From assembly GCA_024704765.1 (NCBI GenBank), contig JAKMXF010000222.1:1678400-1742399 (forward strand): a stretch of 64,000 nucleotides of DNA, given 5' to 3'. The notes under the pieces were generated by a model, which was not told the DNA's origin, ran no database searches, and worked only from the letters and a program-made list of their open reading frames with translations. The translations under genes and the position numbers were made by a program. The stretch is from Oopsacas minuta. Taxonomy: Eukaryota > Porifera > Hexactinellida > Lyssacinosida > Leucopsacidae. This document shows, piece after piece, positions 51,157 through 62,358 of the stretch; within the stretch, counting starts at the first letter, position 1; every line of letters begins with the position of its first letter.

Positions 51157-53084
51157 ATGTTTAAAAAGTGGAAGATCTTTTCCCGACCGTCTACTTCTCT
51201 AGACAGGTTCGATATCGATTTGATAAACCCATCTGACTTGTATCCTATTAATGCTGCTAATACTCCATCAACACAACCACCAATATCACCTATACGTAGT
51301 GAATATTGGCCTTCAACTAATATGCAAACATCTGACCCTCTAGACGAGAGGATGATAATGCAGAATATTCGAGATTTAGTTCATCATGGTTGGTATTGGG
51401 GTCCTATAAGCAAAGTAGAAGCTGAAAATAAACTACATGGCAAGGATGATGGTACTTTCTTAGTCCGTGATAGTTCAGATGAGAGACATCTATTTGCAAT
51501 AAGTTTTCGCAGATCATCAAAAACTTGCCACGTAAGAATTGAATTTTGGAAAGGAAAGTATTCATTGTTTCCGAAGGGTACAGATGATTGTTATGACTCA
51601 GTGGAGGAGATGATCGATCATGCAATGAATCATTGTAAGAATGGAGGATTTTTCTACAGGTAAGAGAGGGCTGAAACTAATTATCGAATCAACACGAAAT
51701 TACGAATTAACCTTTCCAAACGAACGATTATATTTGATATTTGTCATATATAGATGACTAAGCAATAATTTCTTCAAAGCAATAGAATCAATAGCTTACG
51801 AACCGCCATTCATTTAGGTATGTTCAGGGAGGTCGAGTCATTCTCTGGCCGTTAATTCAGTTCTGTTTAGAGATAATTCAGCTCAATTTTGCCTTGATAT
51901 TGCTGCTGAGAAAATTCACATAAGATACCTTGAAATATATTATAGACTAGCGGCTTTGCTTGCGAACACTTCATGCCTCGAATTGAGCAAAGTATAAAAG
52001 TAGCAACATATTCAGAATACGTAGTCGAAAATATCATATTCGGATTCAGTATACTTGATTACCATATATATCTGTTGAAAGCAAGTCTCTAAGATATTTC
52101 GAGAATCAGATATTTGTTTACTTTATTTTCATAAAAACAACAAAAATTTACACATGATTAATTCAAAAGTGTGAAAATCGGATTCCGCATATTCGATATA
52201 TTTGGTCAAGAATTGGCCCGGGAAACCACCAAAATTCCACGAAATTTTGGTACCTTTATTGGACCAATATTCCAAGGAATTTTGAATTTGATCCTAAATA
52301 TTGCTTCCAAAGACCCAAACTACAACCAGGAGATTGAGGAACATTTAGATAACAGCCAGGTGCAATCCTGACAATAATCCATAGTAAATTTAACTCAATC
52401 CATATCGTGAACATTCAACTACCGTATTTCCCTGAATAAACGTTTTTTCGTCTAAATTTTATGCAATTTTGAAAATATAAATGATTTTTGTAAACATATC
52501 ATCCAAATTTGTTCGCATAGTAAAATGAGGCGTAAATTTCATCAAAAAATTCTCCTAGCCTAGAGGGTGGTGATAAATTTTATTCAAAGGTCTTGGAGCC
52601 TTTTGCTTGCCCTCGTCGCGTATTCAGGGAAATACGGTAATCCACAATTTTTCGGGAACCAAATTCCAGTGATTTTCTCATTAAATACTAATATGTAGAA
52701 ATTTCATTAAATTCTTAAATAATAGCATAAACTAGAATCAAAATGTTCGTTTAGTCTCACCATCTATATATGTATAATTTCTATTATATTTCCTATTTCA
52801 ATATTTATCCCACTTTAGCTGTCCTCACGATCAGCCATTATTGTCTCTTCCAGCGTCCCTCGTTAAACCAATTTCAAGATTTATGCAGGTTCGTACCCTA
52901 CAACATCATTGTAAATTTGTCATTCGACAGAACATACGATGGGATCTTATTGACTGCCTTGGGCTTCCAACTCGTATTCAAGAATATGTGTGTTCATCAA
53001 TATTTTAACCATTTTGATATCGTATATTTGGATTGTATTCTTCGAAGAGATACATATCATTCCAGAAATTTTGTAATTGTCTAA
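51157..53084 (+). CDS. SOCS-family adaptor with SH2 domain and SOCS box, two exons
   Basis: Exon 1 is 51157-51659 and exon 2 is 52835-53084, GT-AG and in frame, giving 250 aa. I start at MFKKWKIFSRP because the frame upstream runs through a pyrimidine tract plus CAG. The SH2 domain spans about 78-168: GWYWGPISKVEAENKLHGK, then FLVRDSS at 101-107 with the phosphotyrosine-binding Arg104. Exon 2 encodes a SOCS-box-like FQDLCRFVPYNII with a downstream TYDGI, as in SOCS4-7. The Cul5-binding LPLP motif is not clear. SOCS proteins bring Elongin/CUL5 to phosphotyrosine signalling proteins. The 1175-bp intron contains two repeat elements. Exon 2 is the less certain part. Confidence 0.75.
51947..52215 (-). 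repeat. Partial hairpin-ended repeat in the SOCS intron
   Basis: It is a minus-orientation fragment with GCGAACACTTCATGCCTCGA (as near 5820), CGTTTAGAGC-type sequence replaced by TTGAAAGCAAG, and TTTACTTTAT...AAAACAACAA. The TTGT-rich start module is missing. A 66-codon open frame at 52171 begins inside it and is unsupported. Confidence 0.45.
52422..52637. repeat. 216-bp TA-flanked MITE in the SOCS intron
   Basis: The ends CCGTATTTCCCTGAATA and TATTCAGGGAAATACGG are perfect 17-bp inverted repeats with TA on both sides. The interior resembles 44110-44300. It is a Tc1/mariner or pogo-class non-autonomous element. Confidence 0.85.
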
Positions 53085-54193
53085 TGAGTACTGTGTTGTG
53101 TTTCATTTTTGCTGTTTTAAATATGATTTCTAATAAAATTATTTCTTTAACAAAATGTATAGAGATACACGATTTCGTCACATTGGTCCAGGACATTGAG
53201 TATATATAGGCGTCTAACTGTCTACGTTTCTACCTTATTTCAGTCGTATTATAATTATTATTTAGAATTCGAATAAAAGAATTATTTTTGGGTTCGCCTT
53301 TGCCGCTAATAAAGTTCCTGGATACCCATTGCTAATTCATGATGTGTTATTGCAAGGTTGAAACTGCTCGAACTGAATATCAGTATTCATGAATAGTAGC
53401 CTAACCGAATACTCATAATATTCGGTTTGGGCCAATCGAATACCGGATACTAATATTCGGTTGGAACCTTGGTTTATTGGCTGATTACATGCGTACTTAT
53501 CTTTTGGTTTCACAATAGTTATACAAAATTACAAAGATGGTGAATAGTGTAATTTCAACAATTATATTAAAGTCATATTAAACATTGCCAAGAACTAATA
53601 GTAGCATACTATAGAATAGTCAATTAACAAGAGACCGCTTTTATTACTTTGATATTATCGGAGAATTTCATTGGGAATTGGTATAACTCTAATCCATCAA
53701 AAGCTGTCGACAATTATAAGCAAATTAAAGACACTGGCACAATACAAAGGGATAACGTCACGGAATCCGTTAGATATCTACTCAGACAATTCTAAAAACA
53801 AGTTAAATGACACTGGAGTATGGACTTATAGTCGTTATAGAGGCGCGGTTGCCGTGGGAACGGAATTTCAACTCCCAAAGGATCTCTATGGGAATTCCTC
53901 CCAGTGTCATTCAAACCTTACGTAAAGTAATGCAAAATTGGAAATACAAAAGATTGAGCTGTCACACTTACTTATCACGTAATGGTTTGAACAGCCCCAT
54001 GAAATTTAGATATAATCCCATCAATAAACAGGGAAAACAATTACAAACGTATAATAAGTGTACTATCAAAACAGATAGATTAGTGAGAGAATAATCCAGT
54101 CTGGCTAGATCAGTGCGACACATTTCGACATAACCTAATATTATATAGTCACTAGATGGGTAAATAATCTACTACGATAATGATATCTAATAG
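53085..54193. other. Spacer between SOCS and VDAC genes
   Basis: It contains the AACCGAATATTCGG MITE at 53353-53471. Open frames at 53671-54094 span a short inverted pair (AATGACACTGGAG and CCCAGTGTCATT) and have no protein character. Nothing else is recognised. Confidence 0.4.
53353..53471. repeat. AACCGAATATTCGG-family MITE
   Basis: The ends are CAAGGTTGAAACTG and GGTTGGAACCTTG. Flanks GTTATTG and TTTATTG resemble a degraded duplication. The interior is a shortened form of the 15958 copy. Confidence 0.6.
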
Positions 54194-55090
54194 CTAAGGA
54201 GTGAGTTCTATGGACAGTCCACTTCTGTGATTACCAGCTGAGAAGTTAAGCATGTCGAATTCTGAATTGAATACCAAAGATACAGACGGTCTGATTGCAT
54301 GGCGAAATGATAAGCCGAGTGATCCACAGTTATTCAGTGTTCCACGGATGGTAGATATATCGTTCAGAGCGTACTTGAAGGCTCCAGCCAGAGCAGAAGT
54401 GTTTTCAGAGAATACGTGCTGTGCTTTTACTCCGTAGCTGAAAGTAGGGTTTACCTCGTGGAAAATAGTCGTCTTTAGCTTGTCCAAGTTATCAGACATA
54501 GCTATAGTAACCTGGTGAGATTTCCCAGACATACCCATGGTCAATTCTTTACTTTCTACTTGCTTGGTGGAAACATTAACGCCAACACGTCCGCCAATAA
54601 ACAGACCACTCTTCCCCAATACGATGGAATGATCAGAAAGAAATTCGTTATTCTTGTATTTCCCGCAACTGGCCACAGCCGCGTTGTGGTGCGAGTACTT
54701 TATCGTACCATCTGCTGCGAAATTAGTATCCTGTACTGGAATTAGACCAGCTCCAACCTCTATATTCAACGGTCTATTACGTACAGTTTTCTCAAACTCC
54801 AGACGAGTATTTATGCTGTTTTCCAAATCCCATGATTCAGTGTAGGTAGCTCCATAAGTGGGATCTTTATACTTGAACTCCACCTTACCGCCTGTATGTC
54901 CACTCTCTCTATTATACTCACCTGTTGTCTTGAATTCAAAGGGATCTTGAGTTGTCGATGTTAGTTTTACTTTGACCTTTTGATGGTCAAGATCATCAGT
55001 AAAGAGGTTGTCACCGTCAGTTCCTATATCAGCGAAAAAGGGTACGTCATTCTCTGTTACTCCAGTGAAGAATCGTTTTAGGAAAGCCAT
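54194..55090 (-). CDS. VDAC: Voltage-dependent anion channel (mitochondrial porin)
   Basis: A 298-aa single exon, the normal length for a 19-stranded VDAC barrel (about 283-300). It opens with a short N-terminal segment and alternating beta strands (KVKVKLTSTTQDPFEFKTTG). The porin-3 hallmark TYGATYTESWDLENSINTRL lies near 78-97, and the C-terminal strand ends HRSGLSIELTP, like the family's HK-x-G-L-x-x-E end. It would form the main metabolite pore of the outer mitochondrial membrane. The sequence is rather diverged, so I give no paralogue number. VDAC genes usually have several introns; none is needed here. Confidence 0.92.
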   Translation of the reverse strand: MAFLKRFFTGVTENDVPFFADIGTDGDNLFTDDLDHQKVKVKLTSTTQDPFEFKTTGEYNRESGHTGGKVEFKYKDPTYGATYTESWDLENSINTRLEFEKTVRNRPLNIEVGAGLIPVQDTNFAADGTIKYSHHNAAVASCGKYKNNEFLSDHSIVLGKSGLFIGGRVGVNVSTKQVESKELTMGMSGKSHQVTIAMSDNLDKLKTTIFHEVNPTFSYGVKAQHVFSENTSALAGAFKYALNDISTIRGTLNNCGSLGLSFRHAIRPSVSLVFNSEFDMLNFSAGNHRSGLSIELTP

Positions 55091-55635
55091 TCTGATATTA
55101 AGTAGAATCTAGTCCTGTGAACATATGAAGATATATAATAATTGTTGATAAATAACTCAAGGGTGGTTCATAATGAGTAAGTCTTTCTAGAATTTCTAAA
55201 AGAATATTAACTCCAAAGGCTCAACCACATAAATTTGTCATCTAATATTATCATCATATTTAGTTTTAGTGGAAAGGAAGACTGAAAATTATAATTAATC
55301 TTATGATAAACGAATATGATACGAAGAGAGCAAGTTTACTTGTGGAACTGAGATATTTACATATATTGTGGTTGCATTTAATTATAGTATTCATATGTAC
55401 CTTGGAGTGGAATTAACGACCAAATCAGTGCAGGGCTCCAACTCTCACGATTTTGGGTCTACAAATACTGCAGAATCCCTTGTCTTTTCATGAAAACTAA
55501 TACTAAATTGCATATCTCACGATAGAATTGTGAGATTTTGACGAATCTCACAATTTTGATGGTTTCCAGGTTGAGAGCCCTATCAGTGAGGGATTATTAT
55601 TGAGGCTAATGAGGCTGAAGCCTCTGAGTGACCCA

Positions 55636-56126
55636 TGTGTAGCCGTTTAGAATGAGTCTCAACGTATATTTTAATTAAATACGAGCCTTTGGCTCGTCGC
55701 ATTGCGCCTCGAAGTATCCATTATTCTCCAAATTGACGGCCCCTTTGAGTATTATAATATAGATATATTTAGAACAATGTAATTCACAAATATACATATA
55801 TGGCAGATATATTATTGAATTATTTTGTAAGATCAACCCCCTGTGTAGCCGTTTAGAGCAAGCCTGTACGCATATTTTGAGATTTGGATAATTTGTTTAC
55901 TTTATATTCATGAAAACAACAATGGATTTGCATATGATTAATCCAAAGGTGTGAAAATTGGATTCAGCATGTTCGATGTATTTAGTGAAGTTTATTGAAT
56001 TCTATTTACTTCCTTGAAAAACACGATAAATACATAGTTATGCGACAATTTCAAAATTGCATACCGCAAATCCTTTCCTTGACAACGGACAAACACAGAC
56101 AAACAACAATTGAGATTTCAATTATT
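55636..56126 (-). mobile_element. Hairpin-ended dispersed repeat, minus copy
   Basis: It reads, in reverse, from the ACGAGCCTTTGGCTCGT hairpin and GGCGCAATGCGAC-type palindrome (55680-55710) to GACAAACAACAATTGAGATT at 56098-56117. The inner part (CGTTTAGAGCAAGCCTGTAC to TTGACAACGGACAAAC) matches the copies at 5.8, 10.0 and 50.2 kb. Confidence 0.5.
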
Positions 56127-56823
56127 CCTTTACTATATATTTTTTTCCCTAAAACAACAAATAGTGGAACCAACCAATCTAAAGTTGGTCTGATTGAAAT
56201 CTGATCAACTGCAACCGGACCGTCTCCTATCTCCATGAATAATACGTTATGTTCTGAACAAATAACTTTCCAGATAAGAATCCGCTTTACAACTGGCTAA
56301 TTGTATGAAATAATATACGTATTGATGGACAAATATCTTCCCATTGAATTCCACTTGCAAAAATACGTATTATGAACTTATGATGCTTGAGCTACATGAA
56401 CATGAGTATATTTTTAAACGTGAATGACGTTAATGTATAAGCAGTGTTCCCTCTAACTTTTAGGACGCGTAGGGACGAAATTACGTCTTGGATATCCAAA
56501 CTGTGCCTGCTGCGGGCTTGTTATCAATGGATGGAAGTTTTGGTTGTATTGGTGATTAAACTTTATTAATATCTCATGTTGTTGATTTATGAATTGTAAT
56601 CTATTAAAATACTAAGTGTGTGTCAATTGGACACATAGGCCATGTCCAATTGTCGATTACCTTACTTACCAAACCCTTAAAAATATTTCCCTGGATTTCT
56701 TGTAAGATATCGGGATAATTCATGGATCCCGGGCGGGTTGGCAAGTATGCATTAGGTAGATAGTGTTCGAGGTTATCTCGTACTGTGGACTATATAGTTC
56801 ACGCTCGTACGAATTCCCTAGAT

Positions 56824-56998
56824 CAGGATTTCTCAACCTGTGTCCTTGACCCACTGTGTTCACAGAGATTTTTTATGTGGATTTTCGGTCAAGCTGAAGC
56901 TCCATGACCAATTTGACCAAATATGTCCACCTGGGTGTGGTCAGGACACAAAATTTCGAAATGTGTGGCCATAGCCCATGAGAATTTGAGAAACTCTG
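56824..56998. repeat. 175-bp hAT MITE with exact 8-bp duplication
   Basis: The ends CAGGATTTCTCAACCTG and GAATTTGAGAAACTCTG are imperfect inverted repeats. CCCTAGAT flanks both sides (56816-56823 and 56999-57006), the duplication length of hAT elements. There is no coding capacity. Its ends differ from those of the hAT element at 22685, so another transposase moved it. Confidence 0.85.
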
Positions 56999-57118
56999 CC
57001 CTAGATGTTGGCATGTTGCCCAGGCGTTTTGAAGCCTTTTACATAAGTGAGTGAAGTTCTCTCGATTTAGCTCGAACAGCATTTCTAACTATAGTCACTT
57101 GTATATTTTATCTCTCAT

Positions 57119-57185
57119 TTCGGATTGTGGCCTACTAAAATAGTAGTCCATGGTGGGACTACTATTTAGTAGGCCACAATCCGAA
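57119..57185. repeat. Near-perfect 30-bp-arm palindrome
   Basis: 57119-57149 (TTCGGATTGTGGCCTACTAA...) pairs with 57156-57185 with one unpaired A, around a 6-base loop. The whole unit is 67 bp and could extrude as a cruciform or fold as RNA. Confidence 0.8.
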
Positions 57186-57660
57186 GTTTAACCGAATGCA
57201 TTGTAATTTTACCGCACAATTCGTATAGGATGCGTTTTATTACGAAATAGTGGAGAAGCTCTTAGATGTTATTTTGTGTTATTTTACCAGCTACAATCTA
57301 TTTGCAACTTTCTAAAAGTTATTTATAGCAATATAGCTATCCCTGGGATACATGCACGTAATATCTACCAAATGGACATGTGCTATGCAATTATAATAGT
57401 AAGTACAGAGGAACTTAACGAGGTTCTACTGTCAAATGATCAATTTATCATATAACAAGTCATTTTACTAATACGTAATTATGTGGACAGCCAAGCACTT
57501 ATCATTAAAATTGTCTGCTTATAGCTTCTAGCGCGCGTTGAATGATCATAGGCCACCTAGAAGCCATTTTGGGTGGACATGACATCATCTCTGCCCAACC
57601 TGAATCGGGAGCTTTGTTGCGGCTATATTCAGGGGTATCCAAGCACTAAGTAGTACATTC

Positions 57661-57796
57661 AAATGTGAAATATCAGTATTCATGAATAGCAGCCTAACCA
57701 AATACTATTGAAAATATTCGGTTTTGACCAACCGAATACTATTCGCTAAATATCATTCAGTTGAACCGAATATTGAACTATTCGATTGCAACCTTG
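57661..57796. repeat. AACCGAATATTCGG-family MITE, left end lost
   Basis: It matches the 15958 copy from AATATCAGTATTCATGAATAG to the right end GATTGCAACCTTG. The left terminus is missing or diverged. Confidence 0.55.
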
Positions 57797-58858
57797 ATTT
57801 GCAACAAATATCAATTGATGAATGAGTAGCTGAAATGAAACTAATTTCGAATTAATAGGCGAAATATCCCCTTTCACTTATCAGGCTGCATAATCATGAA
57901 CTAATACGACAATCTTGCATAATCGCATTTAATAAACAGTTTAAAGAGTTAACATGTGTAGTTGAGTAAAGTTGAAACAGCAGGGGGCATTCGTTTTAAA
58001 TGATTTAGAATGCTGCCATATAAAACACATTCCTGAGTCATTCTTGCGTTGCTATAGACGAAAAGTGTTGAAGCGACGGCTTGGGCGTCGGGGAATTTAC
58101 ACTGATACGAATATCTGTATAATAATTGGATTAGTTGTGAATTGTGGCTGACATAATTAAGACAGCATTCTATCCCATAATATAATTGATATCACAAATT
58201 ATAACTATATACTAATGAGGGGAAAGATGTATGTGCTGCATTGCAATATGAGTCCTAACAAATGATAGTCATGACTAAAATTTGTCCATGATAATATTCC
58301 TATAGCAAAATAATTGAACAATAATGTAATTATATTCATGACCATAACGAATGTTTGTCATGAATAAAATTCAATAATACTACTTAACAAGTTTGCTCGA
58401 TGCTATATTCGTGCACTTCCTGGTGACTCCTGCTGGATTCGGATAAAGTAAGATTAGATAGCAATCAACTAGGTAGATTGTATTAATGAAATGTATTTCC
58501 CATGACATTGTCTTAACACTATTAATATGTGAATTGTAAATTTACTAAGATCGTGTTTTTTTAAATTGGTAATTAAACTAATCACGATCATCATAATTAC
58601 AATATTTTGGAATGTGCTTTGGGAATCACTTGTTTGTATTCAATTCGACATCAATCGAATTTGCTTATTGAATTCTTAGTTCTTAAGGTAATCATCATTA
58701 ATAAATGATCAAAAATATACTTTTACTCACAAATCTTGAATCGATGCGTATTAAAATATATCATTCAAGGGTTTCTCCAACCAGCATCATGGGAACGACG
58801 GAATCGAAATGTTTTGGCCAGACAATGAACTCAAGTATAGGTCTAACAATAGATCCAG

Positions 58859-59616
58859 CCATAGACTACTATATCATACAGATAGGAAAGTAGCAGAGCA
58901 ACGAATAAAAAAGAGATGCCATTTATATAAATCCATAAAAGCTAAATTAACCCTTCAAAATTTGTAAATTGAACTTTTTTAAGACTACCTAAAAAGATCA
59001 AACGGCCATCCTTCATCTCGTTTAGCCGCATTCAATCACTACATCAAAATTCACACAAATGCTCATCAAAAATAGAATTTTTACTTATTGAAATTCTTAT
59101 ATTTCGATGAATTAATGTCCTCTATTGATTCATATGGTATATATAATTAGCACGCTTTCTTTAGAATAGAATTCGGATCACATCTTCATATCTTATTTTT
59201 GAAATTCATAAATCTATTTTTGCTAAATATATTAATTTCATGTCCATGGTATAATTCAGAAATTTTTCTTCCAATAAGCTATTTTTAAAACATGGATCTA
59301 ACTTGAGTGTGAAGAACATGTACGAATTCAAATAATATTAGCAAATAAAATACATTTTTTACAAAAATATTTTGAGAAAATAGTCAAATTATATAAATGC
59401 TAACGTCATCGCATAAATGGCGCCTAAACGAGATGAAGGATGGCCGTTTGAACTTTTAGGTAGTCTTAACTGATTCCTTACATTTTCTAACCCTAAAAAG
59501 ATCAAATCACAAATTTTGAAGGGGTAATTTAACTTTTATGAGATTTATATAAATGGCCTTTCTTTTTTATTCGTTGCTCGGCTACTTTCCTATCTGTATG
59601 ATATAGTAGTCTATGG
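58859..59616. mobile_element. 758-bp foldback element with long inverted arms
   Basis: The ends CCATAGACTACTATATCATA and TATGATATAGTAGTCTATGG are exact inverted repeats. The arms continue for about 170 bp (ACGAATAAAAAAGAGATGCC against GGCCTTTCTTTTTTATTCGT; AAACGGCCATCCTTCATCTC against its reverse). TCCAG flanks both ends (58854-58858 and 59617-59621), a 5-bp duplication. The interior is A+T-rich and non-coding. Confidence 0.85.
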
Positions 59617-59797
59617 TCCAGCTAATGAGTAACAATGGAGGATTTGAATAATTTTTCGGGCACGGTTCGAACGGCCGAAAAGGTATCTCCTAGAAACATA
59701 TTTAGTGAAGTCAATCATGGATTGGTGGAGATTTGTTATAGCAACCTAAGTTGCTGTTTATACAATATTGTCCTACTAGCATAAGCAGGGATTCATA

Positions 59798-59960
59798 GAA
59801 TACTACAGTCAAACTTTTCTATATAGCCCATCATACACGATGCAACTTTGTTGCATCGTGTATGATGGCTTAAAGGCCAAAGAGGCCGTTGTGACCAGGT
59901 TTAGCGGCTTTAAGGGAACAAAAATGGTGGCCGCTTTAAAGAGGTCATTATAATGGGAAA
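59798..59960. repeat. Pogo-like relic with an 18-bp perfect hairpin
   Basis: A CAGTCAAACTTTTCTATATA start after TA at 59810 is followed by a hairpin: CCATCATACACGATGCAA (59828-59845) pairs perfectly with 59851-59868. GGCCGCTTTAAAGAGG-type boxes follow. The right terminus is not found. Confidence 0.45.
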
Positions 59961-60198
59961 TCTTTAAGTAGCCGCTATCTGTAGGTACGATATACAGAAC
60001 GATAAATAGAGGTGGCCGAGCAGGTTTGACTGAAATTATAGATTATTAGGAGGAGGGGGCAAAATAGTTCACTATCCACATATCTCCATTTCGACTTTCC
60101 AGCATTCTTCTTAGCAGGTTTCTTATACATTCCATATTTCCATATTTCCATATTACAAACTTCATACAACAAGCATGCAACCTAATACATCTCTAATT

Positions 60199-61965
60199 CT
60201 ATTTCCCAACTTTGAACCATTTCGGCTTTCCTTGATTGGTATTTCCAATTGGATTTTTTCCTTGCTTTCTTTCTGTTCTAGAACCAGTGATCTTTTGTGT
60301 ATGTGGAGGTGTAGTAGGTACAAATACACCTCTTTCTTTAGAACTCCTGATATCAGCTTCCAGCTGTGTAGACACCTGATCCAACAGATCTTCTCTTAAC
60401 ATAAAATCCTCATCTCCATCCTCAAGAGCTAGATACAAGTTACAAGCAGGGACCAGATTAGCTTCATTAAATGTTACTTTCCCATTTTTGATAACCTTCT
60501 TGGGAGGTGTGGTAAATAAGTGGAACTTAGTTGTAGGGTCCACAGAACAGCTACGGATATACCCCACCAATGACTTAACAGGCTCTCCAGACCGGAATAC
60601 TCCTTGAAGTACCAGACGGTTAGGCAACACAACTCGGATGATTGTACTCTCGTATTTGTCAACTTTTACGATTTTTTGATTCTTTTTGTAGGCTTGTGTA
60701 GTTATAGGGGAGTCATGTAGCTGATTTAATGCTTGAGATAACGTAGACTGTCTGTCCATAACCTCACTCATTGAGGGTTGGAAAAATGAATCATCGATCT
60801 CTGCTGGGAATACATCTGAATATTCATTCTTATCCAGATGGAATACAACTGTGTTCCGAGGACAGGGCTCTTCGTATACTCTTTCAATAGGTTTAGGTTT
60901 TTGAAAGTTATGGGCGGGAGGTGCAGGTGTAGGTATAGACTTGTCTACGTTATTGTTAGAGTCCAATGGTATTCCAGTTTTCTCAGAATGCATTATATTA
61001 AACTGAGTAATGTAATCCTCCTCAGGGGGGACTACTGGTATGACTGCTTGAGTCAGTAACGCACCCAAGTCAATATTATCAAAAGGTCCTTTATCGTGTT
61101 CCCAACCCTCAGGGTTTGAGAAAAGCTTCGGATTCCGTTTTATCATCTCCTCTTTTCGGCGTTTTTCTTCCTCTTCGATCTGTTGATCGAATGACCAAGG
61201 AGTTTTCATAACAGAAGAGAGGTAAGGGTTTGACAGAGAGGGATCTTCTCCAAACACAGATGTTTGAGGAGATGGGAATAGAGCTGTCTCTGTTGGCGCA
61301 GGTTGAATTATCTGGTCATCTCCGGGCTTATCTCCTGGCTTACTACTGAGTACATCAGGTGTAGGAGATATTGGAGTAGACTGGTGATGTCCCTTCAACA
61401 CAATGACGTCATCACAAATGGTTTTGGGTACATCTTGTAAACTAACAGTAGAATAACGCAGTATAGCACTCCCAGATAGAATACCTAGATTCTTAAGAGA
61501 TCTGGTCCTCAACTCTTCCTCACCTATCACTCTAACCTTAGAGTACTCTACACATGGTACCTGGACAGGATCACCTCCTGGGTAACAAAGAGGAATCTTA
61601 CTCCCCTCCTCTGCCTCAGCGGCTGAGATTACTTCCCATAAAAAAATACTAGCCTCGTATATTCCCATTAACCTACTACCATCAGGTAGCAACAATGCTA
61701 TACGTATGGCAGAATACACACGCTCTTTATCCAGTCTATATAACTCTAGTGTACAGTTATTCGGTAGGTTAGACTGCCGGACAGTAGAGCACACGTCTAA
61801 ACAACGTTTCAAGTGTTTTAAACCGAACTTATTGGATTCCAAAGTAAATTGCGTGCAGGCTTCTTCTAGTGGTAGACATAGCGCAGAGTTGGTATTAACT
61901 TTGAGAACCACACGATATCCTCTCGGAGATACAATCGTTAATTTAACAAACATCCAAGCTTCCAA
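60199..61965 (-). CDS. ASPSCR1: ASPSCR1/TUG, UBX-domain tether
   Basis: A 588-aa single exon. The N-terminal ubiquitin-like domain (5-80) includes NLPNNCTLELY, and the second one follows at about 85-175 (RIALLLPDGSRLMGIYE, SLKNLGILSGSAILRYS). A disordered Pro/Ser linker leads to the conserved PCPRNTVVFHLDKNE, DSFFQPSMSEV and PITTQAYKKNQKI segments, then the UBX domain at about 435-520 (IIRVVLPNRLVLQGVFRSGE, KFHLFTTPPKKVI, EANLVPACNLYLAL). The basic C-terminus ends KPKWFKVGK, as in TUG. The protein binds and disassembles p97/VCP hexamers and, in mammals, retains GLUT4 vesicles. No intron is needed, unlike vertebrate genes. Confidence 0.93.
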   Translation of the reverse strand: MEAWMFVKLTIVSPRGYRVVLKVNTNSALCLPLEEACTQFTLESNKFGLKHLKRCLDVCSTVRQSNLPNNCTLELYRLDKERVYSAIRIALLLPDGSRLMGIYEASIFLWEVISAAEAEEGSKIPLCYPGGDPVQVPCVEYSKVRVIGEEELRTRSLKNLGILSGSAILRYSTVSLQDVPKTICDDVIVLKGHHQSTPISPTPDVLSSKPGDKPGDDQIIQPAPTETALFPSPQTSVFGEDPSLSNPYLSSVMKTPWSFDQQIEEEEKRRKEEMIKRNPKLFSNPEGWEHDKGPFDNIDLGALLTQAVIPVVPPEEDYITQFNIMHSEKTGIPLDSNNNVDKSIPTPAPPAHNFQKPKPIERVYEEPCPRNTVVFHLDKNEYSDVFPAEIDDSFFQPSMSEVMDRQSTLSQALNQLHDSPITTQAYKKNQKIVKVDKYESTIIRVVLPNRLVLQGVFRSGEPVKSLVGYIRSCSVDPTTKFHLFTTPPKKVIKNGKVTFNEANLVPACNLYLALEDGDEDFMLREDLLDQVSTQLEADIRSSKERGVFVPTTPPHTQKITGSRTERKQGKNPIGNTNQGKPKWFKVGK

Positions 61966-62358
61966 AATAGCTAATAGATTAAAACAGATAAGATAATTTT
62001 ATTTGAATAGAATACTATTACAGAAATCTATACAGTCATAGTTGCTTTATCTGACCCGCTTATTATGAATCAATTCCCATATTCCCATAGGATTCGCATT
62101 AAATTCAGTTCGCTTAACCCTAATAAATTAGTGTTCTGATTCATTACGCTCCTAATTAACACATAGACGTAATCAGCGGATATGAAGTCCCTTTATTATG
62201 TACAAGATTTTGGTCCGTGGGGGTTCACAATAGGCGATCCAGTAAGTGTCTCATGTCGTGAAGCGAGGCGACTTAGTATAGTAAGTGAAAAGAATCGAAA
62301 TAGTATGTATAATAATAAAATCGACATCAGTGTTAACAATTTTCGCAAATTGATCAAA
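61966..62358. other. Short spacer between ASPSCR1 and COP1-like genes
   Basis: It holds the 5' flank of ASPSCR1 and 3' flank of the COP1-like gene. The frames at 62182-62403 and 62196-62387 are shadows. Nothing else is seen. Confidence 0.4.

Larger units (their letters stand above)
55091..60198. other. Five-kilobase gene-free, repeat-filled region
   Basis: No protein or RNA gene is supported. Recognised repeats are the hairpin-ended repeat (55636-56126), a hAT MITE (56824-56998), a palindrome (57119-57185), an AACCGAATATTCGG MITE (57661-57796), a foldback element (58859-59616) and a hairpin within a pogo-like relic (59798-59960). The remaining stretches are A+T-rich and carry only short chance frames. 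Confidence 0.5.

Noticed and set aside
53671-54094. Two overlapping frames of 84 and 95 codons
   Set aside because: No domain, no splice partners that extend them, and the region contains a short inverted pair that explains little more than chance openness.
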